Positions 23,497-33,615 of a stretch of 64,000 nt of DNA are shown here, one piece after another; position 1 is the first letter of the stretch, and the number at the start of each line of letters is the position of its first letter. Made by a program: the position numbers and the translations under genes. Location of the stretch: positions 3,968,001 to 4,032,000 of the forward strand of contig OY744462.1 in assembly GCA_963556145.1 (NCBI GenBank). The letters are read 5' to 3'. The notes beneath the pieces were generated by a model, which was not told the DNA's origin, searched no databases, and was given only the letters and a program-made list of their open reading frames with translations. Source of the DNA: Hygrocybe punicea (lineage: Eukaryota; Basidiomycota; Agaricomycetes; Agaricales; Hygrophoraceae).

Positions 23497-24017
23497 CTTG
23501 TCGAACACTTGTCGAACAGTGTTCGGCCTGTTCGACGAGTGTTCGACAAGCCATTGCTACGTTAATATATATTACACTTAATTCATTGACATAGCATTGA
23601 CTTGTCGAACACTTGTCGAACAGTGTTCGGCCTGTTCGACAAGTGTTCGACAAGCCGTATCTACGTTAATAAATATTCCACTTGATTTATTAACAAAGCA
23701 ATGACTTGTCAAACACTTGTCGAACAGTGTTCGGCCTGTTTGACAAGTGTTCGACAAGCCATATCCACGTGAATATATATTCATCTTAATTTATTAACCA
23801 AGCAATGACTTGTTGAACACTTGTCGAACAGTGTTTGGCCTGTTCGACATGTGTTCGACAAGCCGTATCTACATTAATAAATATTCCACTTGATTTATTA
23901 ACGTGGAAATGACTTGTCGAACACTTGTCGAACAGTGTTCGGCCTGTTTGACAAGTGTTTGACAAGTGTTTGACAATTCATATCTATGTTAATAATCATA
24001 CCATTATATATATTAGC
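23497..24017. repeat. 104-bp satellite array with perfect palindromic core
   Basis: Five units begin CTTGTCGAACACTTG (or CpG-decayed variants) at 23497, 23601, 23705, 23809 and 23913, exactly 104 bp apart. In each unit the first about 54 bp form two 23-base arms around an 8-base loop TGTTCGGC. The remainder is an AT-rich spacer (GTTAATAAATATTCC). Differences among units are mostly TCG to TCA or TTG, that is CpG decay. The core resembles the array at 16344-16885. Confidence 0.85.
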
Positions 24018-24337
24018 ATCAAGCATGTTCGGCCTCTTCGCCGTGTCATAAGTTAAGAATATATATTTGTATATCTACATGACAAATAGCGCTTATCGAC
24101 ATTTTAAGGATGTATTACGGCAAAACTTGAGAATCAAGTACACCATGTTTGGTTGTATGTTATTTGTACACCACGTGTCTGATCAATGTATGCAATGCCG
24201 AACATGTGTTGTTGACAGGTCATCTGACTTGGCCAGTTCCCTCATAGGCCAGGGCATCGACCCTGACATCCAACGTTTTCCATTCCCCCTCATTTCTACC
24301 CTCAGATGCCCACCAAAAAGGTTCCACTACATCTACC
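24018..24337. other. Region upstream of gene delta, no gene assigned
   Basis: Short frames only. The last 80 bp may be 5' untranslated sequence of gene delta. Confidence 0.3.
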
Positions 24338-24515
24338 ATGTCCTTGCCCGTCGTCAAAACCTCGACTCTTGCTGTCAATCCCGCGGCTTTCAAATACTGG
24401 CCTGATGCGCCACCCAAAAAGCTGCAGGAGCTGCATTGCATTTTCCAAATCCAGTACATGGTCCCGCCCAAGATTCCGGCACCCAACAAGGATTCCAGCA
24501 CCGTCCCCGTCGTAA

Positions 24516-25450
24516 TAGTGTTGCCGTAGTTCGGTTCCGAACCTAGCCGAACCCGGTTCAAACCCCGAACCGAACCCTAGGTTCAGTCTAAGTTCAGCCA
24601 AGTGCTGAACCGGACCGCGGGTTCAGTTCCGGGTTTCGAGGCCTGCCGGATTTCCTGAACGGCTCCAAACCGCGTCCAAACCGCGAACGCGGATATTTTC
24701 AAGGTATTTATTTCATTTGTTTTTCGTATTTCTTTACTTACTTTTTCGTGTTAAACGGTATCATGTGACCATTACACGAAGTTTCTTCACCAACAACAAC
24801 AACTTGAACGCAAGGCCAATGAACGCGACACAATGTCGCGTTCATGGACACAAGTAAGTTTTATCATTTATCTTAACTTTACTAATATTATCTGTTACAG
24901 GAAACTCGACCGCGACCACATCGCGAGCACACCACCGCGGCACAAAATGGATCCCAACACCAACGCGATGCCAACGGACGCGGGACAGCCGCAACACCAC
25001 CACCACCACCACCACCACCAGCGGCGGCAACGGCAACGGCAATGGCAACGGCAACCAGGCAACGACAACGGCAACGGCCAGCAGCAGCAGCAACAGCGGA
25101 AGCAGCAGCGCCGGCAGCAACGGCAGCAGCAGCAGTGGCAGCGGCAGCGGCAACGGCAAATGCCATCCAACATCACCACCAGCGGCGGCAACAACAATGG
25201 CAAGGACAACCACGACGGCCAGCAGCAGCAGCAGCAATGCCGGCAGCAGCAGCGGCAGCGGCAGCGGCAACGGCAACAGCAGCAGCAGGAGCGCAGCAAC
25301 GACAGCAGCAACGGCGGCAGCAGCAGCAGCAGTGGCAGCAGCAACGGCGACGGCAGCAGCGGCAGCGCCGGCAGCGGCAGCAACAGCAGCAGTGGCAGCG
25401 GCACTGGCGACGGCAGCAGCAACGGCCACGACAGCAGCAGCAGCAACGGC

Positions 25451-25492
<42 letters not shown>

Positions 25493-25834
25493 TGCAGCAG
25501 CAACGGCCACGGCAGCGGCAGCAACAGCGACGGTGGCAACGGCAACGGCAGCAGCAGCAGCGCCGGACGGCTCCCCCGCAGCCCAACTACCTCGCGAAGT
25601 GCAGCGCCGTATCAATTGATACGTGCCTGCCATTCGCGAGGAGAACAGAGCTCATGGGGTGAGCCCATCTCGGTCCGGGGTTCAGACCGCGTCTGAACCC
25701 AGACCGAACGCGGACAGACGGTTCGATGCCGTCTGGGTCCAGGTTTGGCCCAGCGCCAAACCGGACCCGAAGTTCGGTTCGCGGTTCCGCCAAAAAGGGT
25801 CGGAACCGGACCGAACTGAACTTCGGCAACACTA
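24516..25834. mobile_element. Non-autonomous hAT element, copy 2
   Basis: The 1,319-bp insert has ends related to copy 1: TAGTGTTGCCGTAGTTCGG at 24516 and the reverse complement of TAGTGTTGCCGAAGTTCAG ending at 25834. Subterminal GGTTCGG/CCGAACC repeats follow. A short first exon ATGTCGCGTTCATGGACACAA (24833-24853) is followed by an intron GTAAGT...ACAG ending at 24900, at the same place as the intron in copy 1. The interior (about 24990-25570) is GCA/GGCAAC repeat. The flanking 8-mers CGTCGTAA (24508-24515) and TCTCATAA (25835-25842) match at only five of eight positions, so the duplication has decayed or was imperfect. Inserted in gene delta. Confidence 0.8.
24990..25570. repeat. GCA/GGCAAC trinucleotide payload of hAT copy 2
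   Basis: About 580 bp of imperfect CAG/GCA/GGC repeats keep all six frames open (poly-Gln, poly-Ser/Gly, poly-Ala and their reverse-strand shadows). I do not count these frames as genes. Confidence 0.75.
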
Positions 25835-27519
25835 TCTCATAACCTATATGTACTGAAGACTCACCCCCACGATGCCACCACCCAAGGCGAGTTATGGCGC
25901 GAAATGCCCGAACGATATGAGGAACCGCTCTGTCACTTAATTTATCAAATGGATATGTACATCTATGCGACAGCTGCCATCGCATACAACAAGGCACCCC
26001 ACTACTCGCCGGACTATGTCAAAAATGATAAGGAAGGGACCGATTCACTTCGGGATTACCTCAAGTATACCGACACCATCATGGACGAAATTTGGGCAGA
26101 GGTTTTGGTCGCAAAACGGGCCAACGAGGTCACCCGTGACTGGCGAAGCAAGATCTTCGACGATTGGCTCCTCAAAGAATTTTATGTCAGCAAGCACTCT
26201 CCATCCACTTTGATTCAACATGGTGCCGTGAACACCGAGATCAAGCCTGAGGACCTAGGTGAGTAGATATATGCATTTCTGGCCAAATGAAATCTCACAT
26301 CTGGCATCATAGATTGGGCAAAATACGACGAATCCGTGCCAGCATGGCACAGCGGAACCTCTGCAAATTGGTCATTTGGTGGGCTGCCAGATGCCACAAA
26401 GCTCGAAATCATTGGTCAGGTTATTGCATGGTGTAAAGGACATAGCTTCCTCGTCGATGCCGATGTGGCGGAGGACGATGAAGGTGTGAATGTGCTAATA
26501 ATATAATACATTTGCAGAAGAGCCAGTTCCCCAAGGCAAGGGCAAGGGCAAAGCAAAGTCAAAATCGGCCGGAACACAGAAGGTATCTTCCGCTGGTTTG
26601 TAAATGTTTTCACCCATATCAGTGGATAGATGTATTGAATATTCAGGTGACGCAGGTGGCACAGACAATTGTCTGTGATCATCACACACAGTAACTCCTC
26701 ATCATCACACACGGTAACTCCTCATCATCACAGAACGCACCGTGAAGTCCAAACCCGATGACGACGCTGAGGGTGAGTTATTAAATTCTAAATATCAAGA
26801 TTATAACGCAAATTATTCATTCATGCATAGATGATATCAAGATGGAGGAGGACGTAGCCCTGGTAAAGAAGAAACGATCCAAGGCTCAAATGCGTATGTT
26901 ACTCACTTTGCTCTAAATAAGGCACTGACATCCCGCAGTTGCTGTCGAAATTGCGCCGTCACGCGGATCCAAGAAATCGGAATCCGAAAAATTGACAGTG
27001 GAAGTTAAACCACCCATCTCCTCCGAGGTGGATGATGTGCCACTGGAATCCGCAAAGTTGGGCTTGCCAGAATGGGGCGGGTTGTTGAGTTGTGATGACG
27101 ATATAATCATGCACGACAATGATGGACCTCCTGAACCCATACAGGAGTCTCTCAGTGGCGATCATGAGAACGGCGAGACAGCGAAGAGGAGGAAGCTGGA
27201 TCTGGCATCGGAGCAAGCGGGCATTATTGCAGAAACGCTCCAGCCAGTGAAGCCTCCGAAGAAGTCTCCGACTCCGGGTATGTACATCACACTCTATATA
27301 GATTTCACATCTGATCATGTCAATATCCTAGGATTCCATCCCAATACGCGTGCATCGTCACGCCATCAGTTGTCGACCCCTGTGGAGCCAGGCAGTTTAT
27401 TAATGGATGTAGATTGGAGCAATATCGTTCCTCCCAATATCCTAGTCTCCATTCCTCCGAGTCAAATGAGGTCTTCATCTCCCAAGGCGTCGACATCCAA
27501 ACTGGACCCTGGGCCTTAA

Positions 27520-27804
27520 TTTCGGGTGCTGTAAGTCCTCTTTTTGTGGAGTATTAATTATATTTGACTAAAGACACTTTTATCTCAGTCGTTGATTTCT
27601 GGTAATGATAATCTGTGCCCTCAACGTCCTCCTCTACCGCCATTCTTTACATTTGTACAATATCTGTACATTTCTTTTTTTGCTCTATTGAAAATGGCTT
27701 GTGTTACTTTCCTATGACCATAACAATTGAGCAAGATAATAAGCAAACACAGATATCACATAAGACATCGATCTTGGTGACTGAAAATCTGTTTGTCTAA
27801 ATTA
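27520..27804. other. Short intergenic region, no gene
   Basis: Between the stop of gene delta and the TIR of mariner A. AT-rich, probably the 3' flank of delta. Ends in the target TA at 27803-27804. Confidence 0.4.
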
Positions 27805-27897
27805 CAGCCGTTTTAGTAAATGATGGCAGTCCCCGGATTTTTTTTCTTCAATAAGGAAATTCGGACTTTGGTTTTTTTTCCTGCTCCACTCACCAGC

Positions 27898-29306
27898 ATG
27901 ACCCGTGGACGCAAGAAGAAGCATCCTCGACGCCAGCCCAGTATTCTCAGCTCTGATGTTGACCGCTCATCACATTCATCGCATGACTCTGACCACGCTG
28001 ACAGCGGCCATGAGGAGTTGGAGAGTGCCCCAGTTGTCAGCGTTCCTCAAAAGCGATCTCAACCTCGGAAAAGCCGTTAGTGTTCTTCCCCATATCAGCA
28101 CCTGAAACTCACCCATTCCTTTCTAGCATCACCTCCAAAATCAATTGATGTCACCTACATCATTGTGATCTACTCAGCAGCTGATTTGCAGAAGGCCGTT
28201 TCCAAGCGCAGCCCAAAGTCACACACATTCCAGCTCACTCTCGACGAACCTTGGACTACCTTCAAAGCCCAGTTACTTGTGAAGATCTCAGCATCTCTCA
28301 ATCCACCTCAGCTTGACATTACCCACTATGAGATCATGTGCACCATTCCACGCATCATCACCAAGCCAGGCATGCCGGTGCTCTCAGAAGCCGACTACAC
28401 CACAGTAATAACTCGGGCTCGCAAGGCCTCAAATAAGGAATCCCCCATCATTACCATTACCGTCTTACAACACAAGGAAAATGCACCAGTTGCCGAGGTC
28501 GACACTGAGAAGGCAGGCGCGGGCACCAAGAAGAAATCGCGTGATCCAGCCACTCTCCCTGGCAATCTCAAACGTGTAGCTAATGTGAAGCTTCTTGAGG
28601 AGCGATGGAAGTGCCCCAAACAGCAGCCAAATTGCATTGGGAAGTATTGTTACGTTGATTCAGAACACATCCATCTTCCCCTTAGCCATGAGCAGCTCGA
28701 CATTTGGGCTTCAGCGATGGTATGTCCCATTTATTTCACTCACGATACATCACTTACATGCATATCTAGATGATGGATGATGAACCGGCTACTGTCGACA
28801 CACCACCGCATCACCGTCTCTTCGATGTGAACAAGGACAATCTTTCCCCTGTGCTTCAGCATCGTCAAGAGGCTCAGAAGGCCAAGGCCAATGGTCCTGT
28901 CGCACCTGTCATCAACTTCACCTTCGGCAATGATATAATGGAACGACTTGACCAATTCATTCACCCTGCCCCTGCCCCCGCCCCTGCTCCCAGCATTCCT
29001 GCCTATGCCCCGGCAGCACCTGCGTATACCCCCCCTGCAGAAGTGGTTGTAGACCGGTATGACCTACTGTGTCCTACAATCATCCAACCAAACCGAGGAC
29101 CTGGACGTCATATGCCAATCATCGAGTTTTGTGCGATGTTTGACCTTGGAAATGGCATTCAGGAGAAGCTGCTGGACAATTCATATCAACACGCTCGCAT
29201 GCTATGTTTCGTGACTGTCCAAGACCTCAAGCAGATGGATTTTCGTCTTGGTGAAATTGCTGCATTCCGTGATGGAGTCGAAAGGTGGTGTGCCGGTGAT
29301 GCGTAG
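27898..29306 (+). CDS. Mariner A companion protein (Ub/PB1-like, SAM-like)
   Basis: Exons 27898-28075, 28127-28719 and 28770-29306 join to exactly 436 codons. Introns are 51 and 50 bp, GT-AG. Layout: basic N-terminus (MTRGRKKKHPRRQ), acidic/Ser linker, a beta-rich region of about 100 residues (residues 65-165: FQLTLDEPWTTFKAQL ... ITITVLQH) resembling ubiquitin/PB1 folds, and a Lys-rich linker. A middle segment follows with RWKCPKQQPNCIGKYCY and QLDIWASAM, then a Pro/Ala-rich hinge and a helical C-terminus (MPIIEFCAMFDLGNGIQEKL ... RLGEIAAFRDGVERW) that looks like a SAM domain. The same order is seen in the gene at 62049 and, on the reverse strand, at 33616-35144. Role unknown. Plausible roles are DNA or chromatin targeting, or regulation of transposition. 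Confidence 0.8.
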
Positions 29307-29485
29307 GTACAATCAGTTGTCGTCTCATAGTCAGTAGCATAGCCCTTTATTTGTTGTCTTGCCCGTAATACAATGCTTTTGATTTGTTTCGTTCGAGGGG
29401 GAGATCTCAAATGATTCTTTGAGTGAGAAATACAAATGATCCTTCGAGTGAGAAATACAACATATATGTACAACATACAAGCTAC

Positions 29486-30507
29486 CTAGAAATACCCGGC
29501 ATGCGCAAAATACCCTGCTGCATCGTCGCTTGTGATGATGTCTAGGACTTCAAACATGTCATAAAAGATCCCATCACCCCGCCTCTCATAGTAGTCCTGA
29601 TGGCGCCGCAGAAAGTGTTTGATCTTTGAAAATGCCTCTTCAATTGGATTGCAATCCGGTGAGTAGGGAGGGAGATATTCAATGTGAACGCCAACGCCAT
29701 CAGCAAGCTCCTGGAGCTCTCCACCATGATGGATCTTGGCGTTGTCGAGGATCAAAACACTGAGCGGACCTGGATAGCGAGAGCACTTGGGTAGCTATAG
29801 GCATTATGAGACAAAGTTGTAGACAATCAGGAGGAACAGGTACATGCCACAGTGTGCTCGATCCAACTCAGAAACTCCACCTTCGTCAACGACCCCTCTA
29901 CTGTTTTGCTGCAAACGAATCCATCGAGGGACAGCAGTCCAACCGTTGAGGTATGGCGTCCACGAACGAAGGGCTGATTCTTGGAAGCCCGCCTGCCTTT
30001 CCTCGACCTCCCATAGCGCCTGCTCAGTGTGCACTCATCCCTGGATACCTCATTGATGAAGCCGATCTCTTCGGGTGAATACTGGGCAGCACGTGTAACG
30101 AACAGTGCACGTAGGTCCTCATTCCGTTCGAGGGCGATGCGTTGTAATTTCTTGCGGTTGACATTGAGCCGAGTGAGTTCAGCATGGATGGTGGTGTAAT
30201 GAATGGAGATGAAGCGATTTGTCTTGAGCAAATGGAGAAGCTCATCCAGGAAGTAGTCGGGGTTTTGGTGAATGAGTTCGAAAAGGTATTGTACATCATC
30301 GCGGTCGAGGGAGCGAATGCGGCCACGAAGAGTACATGGGGGAGTGATCACATCGCCAGTTGCACGTAGATGGCCTTGAATTCGGTACCAGGTTCTTTCC
30401 GAGAATCCGCAGCATGCAAGGATTTCATCCAGGCTGAGAATGCCATGATCGTGTAAGCGGATAGCAGCAAGCTTGACGTCTCGGCTGATTGATCTGTACA
30501 TGTACAA
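29486..30507 (-). CDS. Mariner A transposase, first catalytic Asp lost
   Basis: The reverse-strand gene starts at 30507 or at an in-frame Met just inside. It has an N-terminal helix-turn-helix region (DVKLAAIRLHDHGILSLDEI ... GFSERTWYRI), then the catalytic core. The first catalytic block reads GFINEVSRDE, where relatives have I-D-E, so Asp is replaced by Asn (GAC to AAC). The second block is LILDNAKIHH and the third PPYSPDCNPIEEAF, both intact. The two parts are joined across a short intron at about 29760-29830 whose exact borders are unclear. It would cut and paste the element at TA sites, but this copy is predicted to be inactive. It converges on the companion gene with 180 bp between stops. 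Confidence 0.85.
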
Positions 30508-30775
30508 GTGCTATGGTACAAGGACTGAAAAAAAACCAAAGTCCGAATTTCCTTATTGAAGAAAAAAAATCCGGGGACTGCCATCATTTACTAAAACGGC
30601 TGTAAATGTATTAATTTCAGTTCATGTTTGTCATAGTACAGCCACCACAGGTAACATGAGAAGGACAACCTTGGATTATTATGACTCGAGCTAATGAACA
30701 TTCAAATTGAATATATGTAATAAACCAAAACTGCCAACTTTATGGACCAATTAAATGGGGATACACATAGGAGAC

Positions 30776-30979
30776 GGATGAGGAATTTTTGCCATCAAAT
30801 AATATTGAAACATCCACTCAAATATTGAAATTATTTTGTTGCTATCATAAGTCCGAAAATGTTGAAAACATATCGTTATCCACTTTTTACAATGTTTTCG
30901 GACTTATGATAACAACAAAAATAATTTTAATATTTGAGTGGATATCTCAATATTATTTGATGGTAAAAATTCCTCATCC
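30776..30979. repeat. Fold-back miniature element
   Basis: Two arms of about 85-90 bp form an imperfect inverted repeat, starting GGATGAGGAATTTTT (30776) and ending AAAAATTCCTCATCC (30979). Both arms include CATCAAATAATATTGA and CATAAGTCCGAAAA. The repeat has no coding capacity. I found no convincing target duplication, so the class is open (MITE-like). Confidence 0.75.
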
Positions 30980-31272
30980 ATCCCCTGTGACAACTGTAAC
31001 AAATCCCCCTCGTATGGTGGCAAGCATAACCATCACTCCAAGGAAAGCTATGACTATTCAGTACCGGAATATTAGGTATGTTACGAAAACATTCAATTGA
31101 ATAAAAACATTATAAAGCTTCAGGCACACCTTATGATGTTTTTGGAAGAGCTTACAAATAAGATAATGTCATATGATCAATCCAATTGTGTTAATTGTTG
31201 TTCATGATCCGAACCATTTAACTAGTTAAATAGATACATGGGCGGTGCTTTCTCTTACTATCACCAATCCAC

Positions 31273-32110
31273 ATGAATCTCCACGATACCATCCATATCT
31301 GCTTTGCGGTTTTGACTGTTCTACATTTCCTTGCAAACGCAACCATATTTCCACAACTATGCCAAGACCAACTTATGTATATCTCTCTTGAACCAATTTC
31401 CGTTCCTTTGATATCGACCTTGACCCAAGAATTGGGTGTTTTTCAAAGAAAACTCATAGAACATGAGTTTGCCCCAGATCAGGGCGATGCAACAATACTG
31501 ATGCACATAAATGCAACACAATGTGTAAAGTTCAATGAAATAACAAATAATACTTTGACGCTCAATGCATTATTCGCTTGGACTACATTTAGAGATAGCG
31601 CATTCAATATGCAATTACATTCTATTCAATATGCCAGAACATATTTCTTACCTTCTAAATATCTCTTTGCTTTATATTGTCTTCTCAAACCTATCACTGT
31701 CCAATGTCGTTGTAAAATGATCAATGCATTGCTCATGCGATCGCTATTGAGACGACATGATTTCAGATCATATTTATTTCATTGCATTACTAGTTCTCTA
31801 TCACATGCAACGTTGCTGTGGACCACACTATGTTTCATAATATGGCATAGCCGTTCAAACATAATTGTGTTCAATTTGAATTTATTCAGAAACTTGTTTA
31901 AATCTTTATATATAAATTCCGTTCATAGATATGACTACATTGGTGGTGGTAAACGAATACCAACATTCAAGTTTAGCTTTCTTCAATCTTTCATGCTACC
32001 GTCTAATAATATCAACCATGATTCTGACATATTATTCGAATATGTCGGGCATATTGATGAACAAACAGCCAACACTTTATATGAAGATAGAAAAAAATAT
32101 GTATGTGTTA
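31273..32110 (+). CDS. Helentron protein, N-terminal segment
   Basis: Opens MNLHDTIHICFAVLTVLHF and runs without a stop to the TA at 32109-32110 where mariner B is inserted. After removal of the insert the last codons join directly to MPLHELLPKL at 35380 in frame. No domain recognised. The start codon is the first in-frame ATG and is not otherwise supported. Confidence 0.6.
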
Positions 32111-32361
32111 CAGCCATTTGCGGAACTGAAGGCGCGACGTGAAAATTTTCAATTGTGGTCATTTTTTGTTTCGTTACTCAGAATCGCCGCAGCTCCCCCA
32201 GTAGGGCTCAGATTGTAGTAAAAACTAGCCCATTCAATCCGCAATCTGAAGACGGAGGGCATGGCATACTCAGATAGAACCCAATTTAGTATTTGGAACC
32301 ATTTGTCATATCAACATCGCACGCAAGCATCCTTGCCTCTTTACTTTTATCTGAATCTCGG

Positions 32362-33588
32362 ATGCCTCGAAAGAAGACCGTCAACCCTGTACGACTGCAG
32401 TACTCTCGCGACCTGAAGAGGAGAGTTATTTATCAAGCATACACCCTCGGCAAAAGCACCACTCAAATTGCCATTGACCTTGACATGCCAGTCCGAGTCG
32501 TTCAACGTGTGCGAAAGGTCTGGAGTCAGATCGGAGAGGTTTGTCGGGACAGAACTCGTATGGGCAGGGCTCCAATCATGTCCTCAGTATCTGTGAAGGC
32601 AAATCCCGGAGTCGTTTGTCTGTTACTCTATTGCTAATTGGTGATCTTCAAAGCTGATGCTTGGACTACTTGAGCACTCTCCAGATCTGTTCTTGGATGA
32701 GATTCAAGAGGAATTACAAGTGCAGCACAATGTTGATATCTCTCTGTCAGCCATTTGGAGAACATTGAAAAGATTAGGTATAACCTCGAAATCAGTAAGT
32801 CGTATCCCCAGGAATTGATCACCTTGGATGCTAATATCATAGTTTGGCTTGAAAATAAGCTGTCAAAGGCTGCCGTCGAGCGATGTGCAGAAGCTCGGCT
32901 CAACTTTGCTATTGAAATTGGTCAAGAACCTCCTGAAAGGCTGGTTTTCGCTGATGAATCTGCAGTGAATATTCTCACAACATACCGACAAAATGGCTGG
33001 TCACAAAGGGGGATTCGATCTCGCAAGAGTTGTTGTTTTGCACGTGGAATGCGGTTTGATTTCTTTTGTTGAGTATCACAATCTCCCGCTAAGTTGTGCT
33101 CCATTCCTACAGATATTCTCTTCTGCCTGCGCTGACAATGAATGGGATCATATATAGCCACATCAAGAAGGGGGGCTACAATGGAGAGGAGTTCATTGAA
33201 TGGTTGGAAGGTTTGCTCTCGATTATGAATCCTTATCCACAGTGTTCTTGTTATTGACAATTGCCGTATTCATCATGTTGAAGGTGTCGAAGAGTGCTGT
33301 GCACAACGGTAAGACTCAGTTGGATTGATATTACTAGTATACATATATTGAATATCTTTATAAAGCAGTGTCAAACTAGTCTATCTACCACCGTATTCAC
33401 CGGATCTAAACCCAATCGAAGAATGTTTCTCATTCATCAAGCATACTATTCGCCGGCGTGGACAACCGTTTCGTCACATTGTGGAAGGGGGTGATCGAGC
33501 GGCACCTTACATTTTCTTGTATGCACTTTTGGATATGGTAACTGTCACTGCGTCGAGGGGGTGGTTCCACCATTCAGGGTATATCTAG
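32362..33588 (+). CDS. Mariner B transposase, DDE residues present, one frameshift
   Basis: Exons 32362-32586, 32654-32794, 32869-33053 and 33113 onward are joined by GT-AG introns. The N-terminus has a helix-turn-helix (YSRDLKRRVIYQAY ... TTQIAIDLDMPVRVVQRV). Catalytic blocks are LVFADESAV (first Asp), LVIDNCRIHH (second Asp) and PPYSPDLNPIEECF (Glu), so the triad is complete. The last exon follows a GTAAGA...CTAG intron and ends GWFHHSGYI at 33588. Near 33240 the frame is lost by what looks like a 2-bp deletion in a CACA run just before the second block, so the copy may need repair or be inactive. Choice of the ATG at 32362 (MPRKK) follows the family's usual basic start. Confidence 0.82.
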
Positions 33589-33615
33589 GCATATGCTCCA
33601 CCATTCAATAAATAA

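Larger units (their letters stand above)
24338..27519 (+). pseudogene. Gene delta: spliced gene of unknown function, split by hAT copy 2
   Basis: The first exon begins MSLPVVKTSTLAVNPAAF at 24338 and is interrupted at 24516. The coding pattern resumes at about 25853 with ATTQGELWREMPERYEEP. It continues through exons ending at 26259 (IKPEDL), 26308-26486 (WAKYDESVPAWHSGTSANW ... HSFLVDADVAEDDE), a Lys/Gly-rich exon from 26518 and further small exons. The last two are about 26940-27277 and 27332-27519, the latter ending STSKLDPGP. Introns are about 32-57 bp with GT-AG ends. The second half is acidic and basic low complexity with KKKRSK, so a nuclear protein is likely. Frames on the two sides of the hAT do not join exactly. 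Function unknown. Confidence 0.5.
27805..30602. mobile_element. Mariner A: Tc1/mariner-superfamily element with companion gene
   Basis: The 2,798-bp element has perfect 76-bp terminal inverted repeats (27805-27880 and 30527-30602) beginning CAGCCGTTTTAGTAAATG. It is flanked by TA on both sides (27803-27804, 30603-30604), the target duplication of this superfamily. It carries two convergent spliced genes: a companion protein (+, 27898-29306) and a DDE transposase (-, 29486-30507). The perfect repeats indicate recent movement, although the transposase has lost a catalytic residue. Confidence 0.92.

Noticed and set aside
23497..24017. CRISPR-like repeat array
   Set aside because: Repeats and spacers are both conserved between units, the period is 104 bp, and the genome is fungal. 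It is a satellite.
24833..25696. Long open frames encoding poly-Gln, poly-Ser/Gly and poly-Ala proteins on both strands
   Set aside because: All frames are open because of GCA/GGC/CAA repeats in the hAT payload. Only the short first exon and intron look like genuine gene parts.
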